From NCBI GenBank assembly GCA_044338255.1, contig JBIILZ010000028.1, positions 1-35,935 on the forward strand: DNA of 35,935 nt. The letters are read 5' to 3'. Source of the DNA: CAIUVD01 sp044338255. GTDB taxonomy: Bacteria > Planctomycetota > UBA11346. The notes beneath the pieces are model-generated. The model saw only the letters and a list, made by a program, of their open reading frames with translations, was not told the origin of the DNA and did no database searches. Both the position numbers and the translations under genes were made by a program. Below, in pieces: positions 1 to 8,791 of this stretch; the first letter of the stretch is position 1; each line of letters opens with the position of its first letter.

Positions 1-117
1 TTTTATCTATAATGAAAAGTCATAAGTGAAGGTGGTTGTTTAAACCCACGAAAAAATTGGCAGTTATCTCAATTTTCAGGGATGAGCGCATTGTGCGATC
101 ATACCATGGTATTGTTT

Positions 118-927
118 CTAGCCCCCTGATATCTGCCGGAAACGTCCCGGAGGATGGCCGAAACGTTGGCGGAAGTGGCGGGAGAATCGCCGGGGGTCAG
201 CGAAGCCGACGCGCCTGGCGATGACCACCGCATCCTCGGTGCCTTCGGTGAGCATCATCGCCGCCGACTGCAGGCGCTGCTCAAGCAGCCAGGCCCGCGG
301 GGGGATGCCGAAAGTTTCGCGGAAACGCCGGGTGAAATAATCCAAGGTCAGATCGAGCTGCCGCGCGAGATCACGGGGCGTCGCTTGGGGATTCTGCGCC
401 ACGTGCTGCTCAAGGCGTAGCCGCGAAGCTAGATTGAAGGCCGCAGTCGCGCGATCGACAGTGGTATCCTCGGCCTGCCGGGCCAAGTGGGCGAACAAGG
501 CCAGGAGCAGGCCACGGATCCGCTCCTGACGATAGGGACGGGATTCGGGCAGCTCTTCCACCAAGGCAACCATCACCGGTTGAAGATCGCTTGAACGCGG
601 CCACACCGACGTTTTCGGCCAGGGGCAGGGTAGACTCAGGCGGAGACGCCAGAAGGCCGGGATCGGCTCGCCCGCGGGCACGTGCATGCGGAACTCCCGG
701 CCAGGCGGGAGGATGATCACCGAACCGGCGCCGACCATCGTCAAATTTCCCTCAGTTTCCAAGGAGATAATCCCGGATTCGAGGTAGTAGAGGAGATGCA
801 CGGGCAGCGTCCGGAAGCCCGTATCCCAGGCCGGGAAGGTCCGCATATAGGCGGTTGGATGACCTTCGAGGGAGATGTCCACCGCGGCCGTCGCATCAGT
901 TAAGCTTTGAAACAGCTGCTTGATCAT
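118..927 (-). CDS. AraC-family transcriptional regulator
   Basis: A 269-residue DNA-binding activator or repressor that probably senses a sugar. The N-terminal half looks like a cupin-type sensor (residues about 20-115). The C-terminal hundred residues carry the two helix-turn-helix units of the AraC family: a first one around 'TPRDLARQLDLTLDYFTRRF' and a second around 'DAVVIARRVGFADPRRFSRHF', followed by the usual GHPPGRFR end. An in-frame ATG exists 16 codons upstream (975), but the start at 927 (MIKQLFQ) gives a normal family N-terminus. The gene is divergent from the GPH symporter with 104 bases between the two starts, the usual layout for a local regulator. I infer that it controls the symporter/GH9/oxidoreductase/fucosidase series. 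The inducer is not predictable from the sequence. Confidence 0.9.
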   Translation of the reverse strand: MIKQLFQSLTDATAAVDISLEGHPTAYMRTFPAWDTGFRTLPVHLLYYLESGIISLETEGNLTMVGAGSVIILPPGREFRMHVPAGEPIPAFWRLRLSLPCPWPKTSVWPRSSDLQPVMVALVEELPESRPYRQERIRGLLLALFAHLARQAEDTTVDRATAAFNLASRLRLEQHVAQNPQATPRDLARQLDLTLDYFTRRFRETFGIPPRAWLLEQRLQSAAMMLTEGTEDAVVIARRVGFADPRRFSRHFRQRFGHPPGRFRQISGG

Positions 928-1031
928 GATATCACCGGTTCGGGCTACTCTGCCAACGCTCCAGAAGACTCGCAACCTGAAGCTGTTTGAACATCATCAA
1001 GTGATCACCTCACCCTGGGGAAGAAACATTC

Positions 1032-2429
1032 ATGAATCCTGCCGTGCCGACGCTGAGCCTACGGAGCAAACTCCTCTATGGCCTGGGCTACATTCCCGAT
1101 GTCGTGATGGGCAATCTCATCGCCTTGCTGGCACTGATGATCTACAATGTGGAATTGGGCGTGTCGGCAACCTTGATCGGTTTTGCGATCGCCCTGCCCC
1201 GGCTATGGGAAGCCTTCACCGATCCGCTTATCGGCCGACTATCAGACGGTTGCCGATCGCGTTGGGGTCGCCGCCGGCCGTTCTTGGTCGTCGGAGCAGT
1301 GGCTGGCGGCTTGCTGTGCATGGCCCTGTGGTCGCCACCAGCGGGGCTGAGCACCGACGGACTATACTGGTGGTTCCTGATCGTGTCGGTGCTCTACCTG
1401 ACCGCCTATGCCGCCTATAATGTCCCCTATCAGGCGCTGGGCCTGGAGATGGCCACCTCCGACCGCGATCGTGCGAGCTTGGCTGGCTTCCGCGCCGCCG
1501 CCAACAATCTCAGCTGGATTATCATCCTGCCCGTCGTGCCGAAGCTGGTGACCAATGGCTGGCTCGGTGACAATCTCGTGGACTCGGTACAGGTGGTCGG
1601 CGTCCTGGTCGGCATCCTGATCATCGTCCTCGGGGTGACCGCGGCGGTGACCTGTAAGGAGCCCGCGCCCAGCGCCTCCACAGGGCCACATGACCAAGGG
1701 CCGGGTCTGATCGCCGGCATCTCGATGGTCTTTTGCGATCGGGCATTCCTGATGGTCGCCGGCATCCAGTGCTTCGCGCTCATCGGCTTCGTACTGGCGA
1801 TGACCTTCCCCTATTTCATCAATCTGGCGATCGTCTTTCCCGGCGGCACCGACGAGGCGAAGGACAGCGCCACCAGCATGTCCATGTGGTCATCGATGAT
1901 CGGCAATGCCCTGGCGATCTTCTTCTGTCTCAAGATCGGCCCCCTGGCTGAGCGCTTCGGACGCAAACGCATCCTGCTCATCGGCCTGGGCATCCTGATG
2001 TGCTCCTTCCTGGCGACCCCGATACTGTTCTCGTCGCAGTGGCCCTGGCTACAACTGCTCTACAAAATCATCGATACCCCGGCCATCGCCATCGTCTGGG
2101 TCCTGACCATGATGATGTTGGCCGAGGTCTGCGAACGCGATCAGCTGGTGCATGGGGCCAGCCGTCAGGGAGTCTTCACCGCCATGTTCAATTGGGGCAA
2201 CAAAGCCGCCATGGCCCTGGTCGCGGTCCTCAGTGGAAAACTCATCACTCTCTCCGGCTTCGATGGGAACTTGGCGCTGCAGTCGCCGGAGACGATCTCT
2301 TTTCTGCGCTGGGTATTCGTCCTCGGTCCGCTGCCATTCCTAGCCGCGGCGATGTGGTTCACCATCCATTTTCCGATTGATGCGAGCATGCTCAAAGCGC
2401 TGCGTGAGAAGTCCGCGCCGGCGCCGTGA
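1032..2429 (+). CDS. GPH-family sugar:cation symporter (MFS)
   Basis: A 465-residue inner-membrane transporter with about twelve hydrophobic segments. The loop after the second helix reads 'DPLIGRLSDGCRSRWGRRRP', the hallmark of the glycoside-pentoside-hexuronide:cation symporter family (MelB, XynP, YicJ). Later segments such as 'AERFGRKRILLIGLGI' fit the second MFS half. Start: the ATG at 1032 is preceded by GGGGAAG at good spacing. The stop TGA overlaps the possible GTG start of the next gene, so the genes are probably translationally coupled. By family, the substrate is a mono- or oligosaccharide taken up with Na+ or H+. The adjacent signal-less hydrolases suggest a short glycan, possibly fucose-containing. 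The exact substrate is unknown. Confidence 0.92.
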   Translation: MNPAVPTLSLRSKLLYGLGYIPDVVMGNLIALLALMIYNVELGVSATLIGFAIALPRLWEAFTDPLIGRLSDGCRSRWGRRRPFLVVGAVAGGLLCMALWSPPAGLSTDGLYWWFLIVSVLYLTAYAAYNVPYQALGLEMATSDRDRASLAGFRAAANNLSWIIILPVVPKLVTNGWLGDNLVDSVQVVGVLVGILIIVLGVTAAVTCKEPAPSASTGPHDQGPGLIAGISMVFCDRAFLMVAGIQCFALIGFVLAMTFPYFINLAIVFPGGTDEAKDSATSMSMWSSMIGNALAIFFCLKIGPLAERFGRKRILLIGLGILMCSFLATPILFSSQWPWLQLLYKIIDTPAIAIVWVLTMMMLAEVCERDQLVHGASRQGVFTAMFNWGNKAAMALVAVLSGKLITLSGFDGNLALQSPETISFLRWVFVLGPLPFLAAAMWFTIHFPIDASMLKALREKSAPAP

Positions 2430-4930
2430 TTACCCATGGAAATTTCATGACCACGATTCCCAAATTTCCCGCCTGGCGCGATGCCGACACCGCGGTGACC
2501 GTGCTGGTCTCCCAATACGGTTATCATCCGGACCATCCGAAAACGGTGACCTCCAGCGTGGCAGCAAGCAGCTTCGCGCTGTGCCGGGCCGAGGACGGCA
2601 GCGAGGTCCTGACTGGCGAACTCCACGAGGTCAGCGGCGATTTTGGTACCTTCTGGCAGGGCGATTTCACGAATTTCACCACCACCGGCACGTACTTCAT
2701 CCGCATCGGCGGCGCCCGTAGCCCGGGCGCATTCGCGATCCGCGAGCACCTCTGGGATGATCTGCTCAAGGCCACGTCGTGGCATTACTTCGGCCTGCGG
2801 CGGATGGGCGAAGACAACATCATGGGCAACCATGGCGACTTCCGCCTAGTGAATTGGGAACATGCGCGCATCCCCGGACCAGCCGGCGATCGTTACAAGT
2901 ACCTCGGCCGGGCATGGGCCGATGGCGACGATGGCCGCATCTATCCTTCGGCCTCGCTGGTCGTCGCTCAGTATTGCGCGCTCAAGGACACCGCTCCCGC
3001 CTGGGATCACGCCGACTGGATCTATGCCCAGGTCCGCTGGGGCCTCGATGGCGCGCTGTCGTTTCTTGAGAAGGACGGCCGGCTGCGCTACATGCAGCAT
3101 TTCATGGATCACCAGTGGGAGACCTACGACAACCGCTTCTATTCCGGCGATGAAAAGCCCCTGGTCGATTGCTTCGACGGCGAGGCCACCGCCCAGGAAT
3201 ACGACCACAGCAATCCCGAGATCATCCACACCTCGCTGCTCATCGGCCCGGCCTATGCGGCCTGTCTGTTTCGCGACCGCGATCCGGACTTCTTCACCCG
3301 CGTGGCGGACCTGGTGCAGATCGGTTACAACGCCATCGAGCGACAATTCCGACCCTTTCCCCAGAAGTACTCGCTGGGGGCGTGGATCTGGCTGAACCTG
3401 CTCATGGCGCGCATGACCGGGGAAGCGCAGTATCGTGAGCGGGCGATCAGCGAAGCCGAGCGCTTCCTGGCCTTGCAGCAAGGCCAATGGGCTGGAGATG
3501 CCTCGTGCTCGGCCCGCGGATGGTTCCGCCGCAGCCTCAATGGCTCGGGCAATCCCTGGGGCGAAAAACCCGAACAGGAAGTGATGCTCACGCCGTGGAC
3601 CTACCAGGCGTTGTTCCAACTCATCGCCACCTGTCCTGACCATCCGCGTGCGGACGCCTGGCGCGAAGCCGTGCGCAGCTACGCCGGCGACTACCTCATG
3701 CCGATCGCGGCGCGCAACCACTTCGGCTATACGCCGATGAAGGTCGAGGCCCCGACCCTCAAACGGACCGTCGGCGGAAAATCGCTGTCGTACCAATATT
3801 TCGCCGCCATCGGCCGGCAGTTCCACCAGATCGGCAACGCCGCCTTCTTACTTGCGGCGGGCAAGCTGCTTGCCGAGCAGACCATGATCGACGCCGCCTG
3901 GCGGCAGATGTTCTGGTTCAGCGGCCACAATCCGCGCGGCTATGGGCTGATCCACGGCTTCGCGAACAATTGCAATTCCGGCCAGTACTACCCCGACGAA
4001 CTCGGCCGGGCCTTTCCCGGGGGTACCATCAACGGTGCCGTCGGCGATGCCGACGACCAGCCGAATTTCGAGAAGTACCACGAGTTCTACACCTATGGCA
4101 ATCTCAGCCTGCTGTGGTTCGCCACCGTCGCCGGGGCGACGCGGTTTTCGCAGCCCCTGGAGCTATGGCCAAAGGAGATCCGCGAGGCCGCGCACACCTC
4201 CGATCCCGCCGGCCATCCGCGGGCCGCGTTTCCGCTGCGTATGAAAGGCGGCCACACCTATCCGTTCATGGCCGTGCTCCATGACCAGCCGGCGACCGCC
4301 ATCGCTTGGCAGGTCGACGGCATTCCCGGAGGCGATGATCAGGTCGGACGCATCTCCACTGATGGCCGCTACCACGCGCCGATGGTCGAGCAGGAACGCC
4401 AAGTGGTGATCAGCGCCATCAGCCGGCTGGACCCCGCGATCCGCGAGGAGACCCCGGTGACGGTGATGCCCGTCCCGGGCGCAATCCCGCACCTGGAGCT
4501 GACTGTGGTCGATGGCCAGGCGCTCCTGTCCTGGCCGACGCCAAGCGGTCCGCTGAGCGGCTACACCATCTGGAAACGCTTACCCAGCGGAGCTGAACAG
4601 GTCGGGACGATCTTCGAGATGGTCGGCGCCACCGCCGTCGGCGAGACCACCTACCGCTATCCTCATCCCGTCATCCAGCACTACGAGGATCACCTGCTGC
4701 CGCCGGGGACCGAGTTCCAGGTCCGCGCCTACCACGCCGTCTTCGATCCCGCTCATCAGTACGTCGAGGATGGCAAGCCGTACTCAGGCCTTTCCGCCGG
4801 ATGGATGCGCAGTCCCCAGCCCTCACCGGACAAGATCCATGGCTTCGGGCCGCCATCGCCTGCGGCCAGCTTTCCAGCCCCTGCGGCCAGCTTTCCAGCC
4901 CCAGCCCCAGCCCCAGCCGTCGCCCTCTAA
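2426..4930 (+). CDS. GH9-like glycoside hydrolase, no signal peptide
   Basis: 834 residues if translation starts at GTG 2426, which overlaps the symporter stop; 827 if at ATG 2447. Residues about 22-105 match the immunoglobulin-like N-terminal domain of GH9 cellulases (VLVSQYGYHPDHPKTV). Residues about 110-580 are an (alpha/alpha)6-type catalytic domain. 'AWADGDDGRIY' aligns with the GH9 motif W-x-D-A-G-D, keeping both aspartates (D166, D169), and 'YHEFYTYGNLSLLWFAT' aligns with the GH9 C-terminal NE motif, giving E553 as the likely acid. After it come beta-rich domains, including a fibronectin-III-like stretch (about 690-780), and an Ala/Pro tail built from DNA repeats. No signal peptide is seen, unlike its paralogue at 15471-18035, so it probably acts on imported oligosaccharides. 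The sequence is divergent from classical endoglucanases; its real substrate is unknown. Confidence 0.8.
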   Translation: MITHGNFMTTIPKFPAWRDADTAVTVLVSQYGYHPDHPKTVTSSVAASSFALCRAEDGSEVLTGELHEVSGDFGTFWQGDFTNFTTTGTYFIRIGGARSPGAFAIREHLWDDLLKATSWHYFGLRRMGEDNIMGNHGDFRLVNWEHARIPGPAGDRYKYLGRAWADGDDGRIYPSASLVVAQYCALKDTAPAWDHADWIYAQVRWGLDGALSFLEKDGRLRYMQHFMDHQWETYDNRFYSGDEKPLVDCFDGEATAQEYDHSNPEIIHTSLLIGPAYAACLFRDRDPDFFTRVADLVQIGYNAIERQFRPFPQKYSLGAWIWLNLLMARMTGEAQYRERAISEAERFLALQQGQWAGDASCSARGWFRRSLNGSGNPWGEKPEQEVMLTPWTYQALFQLIATCPDHPRADAWREAVRSYAGDYLMPIAARNHFGYTPMKVEAPTLKRTVGGKSLSYQYFAAIGRQFHQIGNAAFLLAAGKLLAEQTMIDAAWRQMFWFSGHNPRGYGLIHGFANNCNSGQYYPDELGRAFPGGTINGAVGDADDQPNFEKYHEFYTYGNLSLLWFATVAGATRFSQPLELWPKEIREAAHTSDPAGHPRAAFPLRMKGGHTYPFMAVLHDQPATAIAWQVDGIPGGDDQVGRISTDGRYHAPMVEQERQVVISAISRLDPAIREETPVTVMPVPGAIPHLELTVVDGQALLSWPTPSGPLSGYTIWKRLPSGAEQVGTIFEMVGATAVGETTYRYPHPVIQHYEDHLLPPGTEFQVRAYHAVFDPAHQYVEDGKPYSGLSAGWMRSPQPSPDKIHGFGPPSPAASFPAPAASFPAPAPAPAVAL
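4859..4918 (+). repeat. In-frame 21-bp x2 plus 6-bp x3 tandem repeats
   Basis: Two perfect 21-base units (4859-4879 and 4880-4900) are followed by three CCAGCC hexamers (4901-4918). They encode the Ala/Pro-rich C-terminal tail of the GH9-like protein (AASFPAP twice, then APAPAP). The paralogous GH9-like protein lacks this tail. Confidence 0.9.
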
Positions 4931-4945
4931 ACTTCCGGAATCCCC

Positions 4946-7225
4946 ATGATCACCGCCCCCGCTACTGCTCATCGCCAGCTCACCTGCCGGACCCTCGATG
5001 CCGATCTCGTCGTCGTCGGAGGCGGCCTCGGCGGCACCTGTACCGCCATCACCGCCGCCCGCGCCGGGATCAAGGTTGTTCTCATCCAGGACCGTCCGGT
5101 GCTGGGCGGCAATTCCTCCAGCGAAGTCCGCCTGTGGGTGCTCGGGGCGACCTCGCACATGGGCAACAACAACCGTTGGGCCCGGGAAGGCGGCGTCGTG
5201 GATGAGATCATGCTCGAGAACGCCTGGCGCAATCCCGAGGCCAATCCGGTGCTCTTCGATACCGTGTTGCTTGAGAAGGCGATCAGCGAGCCCAACCTCA
5301 CCCTGTTGCTCAACACGGCGGTAAACGAAGTCCTCAAAGAGGGCGAGGCGATCACCGCCGTACGCGGATTCAACAGCCAGAATTCAACCACCTACGAGGT
5401 CCGCGCGCCGCTGTTCTGCGACGCCTCCGGCGATGGCGTGGTCGGCTTCCTCGCCGGCGCGGCGTTTCGCATGGGCGCGGAAGCGAAGGAAGAATTCGAC
5501 GAAGGCCTGGCCCCGGATCAGGCCTACGGCGAGTTGCTCGGCCATTCGATCTATTTCTACAGCAAGGATAGCGGACGCCCGGTGAGCTTCACGCCGCCGG
5601 CCTTCGCCTTGAAGGATATCACCAAGATCCCGCGCTGGCGGAACATCAAGGCCCAGGACATGGGCTGCCGCTTCTGGTGGCTCGAGTACGGCGGCCGCTG
5701 CGACACCGTCCATGATACCGAGGACATCAAGTGGGAGCTGTGGAAGGTCGCCTATGGCGTGTGGAACCACATTAAAAATTCAGGTCTCTTCCCGGAAGCC
5801 GCCAACCTGACTCTGGAATGGGTCGGGACGATTCCCGGCAAGCGCGAAAGCCGGCGCTTCGAAGGGCCCTACATCCTCAACCAGCGTGATGTCGTGGAGC
5901 AGCGCCGCTTCCCCGATGCCGTGGCCTTCGGCGGCTGGTCCCTCGATCTCCACCCGGCGGATGGCGTCTATTCCGCGAAGTCGGGCTGCAATCAATACCA
6001 CGCTCGCGGCATCTACGAGATCCCCTACCGCTGCCTCTACAGCCGCAACGTGCCCAATCTGTTCCTGGCCGGACGAATCATCAGCGTCACCCATGTCGCC
6101 TTCAGCTCGACCCGGGTGATGGCCACCTGCGCCCATGCCGGCCAGGCGGTGGGCATGGCCGCCGCCCTCTGCCGTCAACGCGGACTACTGCCGGCGGATC
6201 TCAGCACCGGAAACAACCTCGACGATCTGCAGCACAAGCTCCTCCGCAGCGGCCAGCACCTGCCCGGACGGGTCCTGCGCGAAGCCGAGGACCTGATCCA
6301 ACAGGCGACGATCACGGCCTCAAGTACTCTGCGCCTGCAGAGCCTGCCGGCGGCCGGCGAGCCCCTGCCCCTGGATGTCCCGCGAGCCATGCTGCTGCCG
6401 CTGGCGGCAGGGCCGGTCCCGGCGATCACCGTGTGGATCGATGCCCCGCAGGGCGGCTCGCTGCGCGTGGAACTGCGGACCAGCGATCGCCCGGACAACC
6501 ATACTCCCGATGTGATCCTAGCGCATCAGGACCTCACGTTGCCAGCGGGAATGGGGCAGGCCATCTCGGTTGCGTTCCCATGCACCATCGATGAAGCGCT
6601 CTATGGCTTCATCTGCCTGTTCGGATCCGCTGATATGCGCGTCCACGCCAGCGATCACCGGCTCACCGGGATCCTCGCCGTCGCGCGCAAAGGCGAGGCC
6701 GCGGTCTCGACCCATGGGGCGCAAGTGGCGCCCCCGGGCTCGGGTGTGGAATCGATGGAATTCTGGACGCCGCAGCGCCGGCCCGGTGGACGCAACCTGG
6801 CGCTGGCGCTGCACCCGCCACTCGCCGCCTATGAGTGCGCGAACATCGCCAACGGTATTGATCGTCCGACCAACGCCGCCAATGCCTGGGTCGCGGATCA
6901 CGCCGATGCCAGCCCCACGCTGACCTGCACCTGGGCGCAGCCCCAGTCCATAAGCCGCGTCGAGCTGGCCTTCGACAGTGATTTCGACCATCCCTTGGAG
7001 AACGTGCTGATGATCAATCCAGAGCGGGCCTCGCCCTTCGGCGTCCGCAGCTGGCGCCTGCGCGACGCCTCCGGAAGGGAACTCGCCAGCGGTGAAGATC
7101 AGCATCTCTCGCGAGCAACGGTGATCCTCGATCCGCCGGTACTCACCGAGCGCCTAGTCCTGGAGTGCGGCGAGACCCACGGCGGTGCTCCCGCGGCGGT
7201 ATTCGCCCTGCGCGCGTATGCCTGA
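4946..7225 (+). CDS. FAD-dependent oxidoreductase with discoidin-like C-terminal domain
   Basis: 759 residues. The N-terminal Rossmann fold carries GGGLGG (residues 25-30), followed by 'VLGGNSSSEVRLWV' and, near residues 364-410, 'NLFLAGRIISVTHVAFSSTRVMATCAHAGQAVG'. This set is typical of the FAD_oxidored family (PF12831) common in Planctomycetota and Lentisphaerota sugar loci. Residues about 600-759 form a beta-rich module with 'NIANGIDRPTNAANAWVAD' and 'RVELAFDSDFDHPLEN', resembling F5/8-type (discoidin) sugar-binding domains. There is no signal peptide, so it is probably cytoplasmic. The start follows CCGGAA and lies 15 bases after the GH9-like gene. I infer oxidation of a sugar or sugar-derived acid released by the neighbouring hydrolases; the substrate and electron acceptor cannot be read from the sequence. 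Confidence 0.85.
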   Translation: MITAPATAHRQLTCRTLDADLVVVGGGLGGTCTAITAARAGIKVVLIQDRPVLGGNSSSEVRLWVLGATSHMGNNNRWAREGGVVDEIMLENAWRNPEANPVLFDTVLLEKAISEPNLTLLLNTAVNEVLKEGEAITAVRGFNSQNSTTYEVRAPLFCDASGDGVVGFLAGAAFRMGAEAKEEFDEGLAPDQAYGELLGHSIYFYSKDSGRPVSFTPPAFALKDITKIPRWRNIKAQDMGCRFWWLEYGGRCDTVHDTEDIKWELWKVAYGVWNHIKNSGLFPEAANLTLEWVGTIPGKRESRRFEGPYILNQRDVVEQRRFPDAVAFGGWSLDLHPADGVYSAKSGCNQYHARGIYEIPYRCLYSRNVPNLFLAGRIISVTHVAFSSTRVMATCAHAGQAVGMAAALCRQRGLLPADLSTGNNLDDLQHKLLRSGQHLPGRVLREAEDLIQQATITASSTLRLQSLPAAGEPLPLDVPRAMLLPLAAGPVPAITVWIDAPQGGSLRVELRTSDRPDNHTPDVILAHQDLTLPAGMGQAISVAFPCTIDEALYGFICLFGSADMRVHASDHRLTGILAVARKGEAAVSTHGAQVAPPGSGVESMEFWTPQRRPGGRNLALALHPPLAAYECANIANGIDRPTNAANAWVADHADASPTLTCTWAQPQSISRVELAFDSDFDHPLENVLMINPERASPFGVRSWRLRDASGRELASGEDQHLSRATVILDPPVLTERLVLECGETHGGAPAAVFALRAYA

Positions 7226-7268
7226 CCGCCGGCGCTCGATCACAGAGCTAGAATACAGTTAAACACCA

Positions 7269-8618
7269 ATGACCACCACCCCAGCCGAGCAAATAATCCG
7301 AAACTTTGAAAACGAGGAGCAGGCACATCGCGATGAACGTTTAGCGTGGTGGCGCGAAGCGCGCTTCGGCTTGTTCGTGCATTGGGGGCTGTTCAGCGCC
7401 GCCGGGGGCACCTGGAACGGTGAGCCCTGTTCGTTTTTAGGCTGCTGGATGCAGGATCGCTTTCGCATTCCGTTGGCGGACTATGCCGCTGCGCTGTTGC
7501 CTAAATTCACCGGCGAACGTTTCGATCCCCAAGCCATCGTCGAACTGGCGTTGCAAGCGGGCATGAAATACGTCATCCCGGTCGCCAAGCACCATGAAGG
7601 ATTCAGCCTGTTCCATTCCCAGGCCAGCGACTTCACCATTGCTCATACTCCGGCGCGTCAGGACTGGATTCGCGGCCTCGCCGACGCCTGTCATAGTCAG
7701 AGCCTGCGCTTTGGCGTGTACTACTCGCAGAACCTCGACTGGCACCATCCCGGTGGCGGCGGCATCCGCTGGGATCCAGCCCAGGATGGGGATTCAGATC
7801 GCTATGTCGACGAGATCGTCATCCCCCAGGTGCGGGAACTGTTGACCGGCTACGGTGACATCTCGGTGCTGTGGTGGGACATCCCCGGTGGCGAAGTCCC
7901 CGGCGGGATCATCGATGCCGCGCGTGCCGCCCGCATCCTTGCGGTGGTCAAGGAACTGCGTCCGGACATCGTCATGAACAACCGCCTCGGCGGTGGTTTC
8001 GTCGGCGACACCGAAACGCCCGAGCAGTTCATCCCTCCGACTGGCTTCCCTGGCCGCGACTGGGAGACCTGCCAGACCCTCAACCGCACCTGGGAATACA
8101 CCCATTACGACCGTGAGTGGAAAAGCCCGACGACACTGATCCGCGAACTCATCGACACCGCCAGCAAGGGCGGGAATTACCTGCTCAACATCGGGCCCAA
8201 GCCTGACGGCTCGCTACCGCGTTCGACGGTCGACCTCCTGCACGCGATCGGCGGCTGGATGCGGGTGCACGGCCAAGCCATTCACGGCACCAGCGCTTCA
8301 CCATTCGCCACCGCCCTGCCCTGGGGTCGGTGTACCCAGCGCCGGCAAGCGGATGGGGTCACCAGGCTCTACCTGCATCTCTTCGCGTGGCCCTTTGACG
8401 CCGTCTTGCGTGTACCGGCCTTGGACAACGTGGTCCTCGGAGCCGCCCTCCTCAGCGCTCCCGGGGCCGGACCGCTGACTGTGCAGCGCGAAGCCGATGG
8501 CGGCATCCTGATCCAGCTGCCCATCGCCGAGCCGGACGACTATGCAACCGTGATCATGCTGGATATCGCAGGGGCTGCGGTTCCGACTAGAGATGAATTT
8601 GATGTTGTCCTGCAATAG
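7269..8618 (+). CDS. Alpha-L-fucosidase (GH29), no signal peptide
   Basis: 449 residues with the clear GH29 signature: 'WWREARFGLFVHWGLFSAAGG' near the start, 'MKYVIPVAKHHEGFSLFHS', the nucleophile segment 'VLWWDIPGG' (D204 in the position of the family's WxDG aspartate), and 'DTASKGGNYLLNIGPKPDG'. A C-terminal beta domain follows residue about 350. The family removes alpha-L-fucose by a retaining mechanism. The usual WFDG reads WWDIP here, a small deviation near the active site. The protein has no signal peptide, so it likely works in the cytoplasm with the GH9-like enzyme and oxidoreductase just upstream (43-base gap). Length is close to the minimal bacterial GH29. Classification is firm; the exact linkage specificity is not. 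Confidence 0.93.
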   Translation: MTTTPAEQIIRNFENEEQAHRDERLAWWREARFGLFVHWGLFSAAGGTWNGEPCSFLGCWMQDRFRIPLADYAAALLPKFTGERFDPQAIVELALQAGMKYVIPVAKHHEGFSLFHSQASDFTIAHTPARQDWIRGLADACHSQSLRFGVYYSQNLDWHHPGGGGIRWDPAQDGDSDRYVDEIVIPQVRELLTGYGDISVLWWDIPGGEVPGGIIDAARAARILAVVKELRPDIVMNNRLGGGFVGDTETPEQFIPPTGFPGRDWETCQTLNRTWEYTHYDREWKSPTTLIRELIDTASKGGNYLLNIGPKPDGSLPRSTVDLLHAIGGWMRVHGQAIHGTSASPFATALPWGRCTQRRQADGVTRLYLHLFAWPFDAVLRVPALDNVVLGAALLSAPGAGPLTVQREADGGILIQLPIAEPDDYATVIMLDIAGAAVPTRDEFDVVLQ

Positions 8619-8791
8619 AAGTTAACCGAGATAGCCTTGGGCCACACCCCACCCGGGGCCCGGGGACATGCTCGTATGACCACACATATAGTTCGCTGCC
8701 TACACACGGTTCAGGTCTATCAACACCGCTTCCAGGCAATGGATTCGCGGCAGAAAACGTCCATGCTGGGGACCACCGCGAGGTTCACTGT

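Noticed and set aside
1..117. Left-edge AT-richer stretch as a promoter or gene end
   Set aside because: Contains TATAAT-like and small palindromic sequences, but no gene context on the left to support a call.
2846..3826. Minus-strand open frame of 326 codons in the GH9-like gene
   Set aside because: Antisense shadow of a gene with conserved catalytic motifs; no ribosome site and no recognisable domain.
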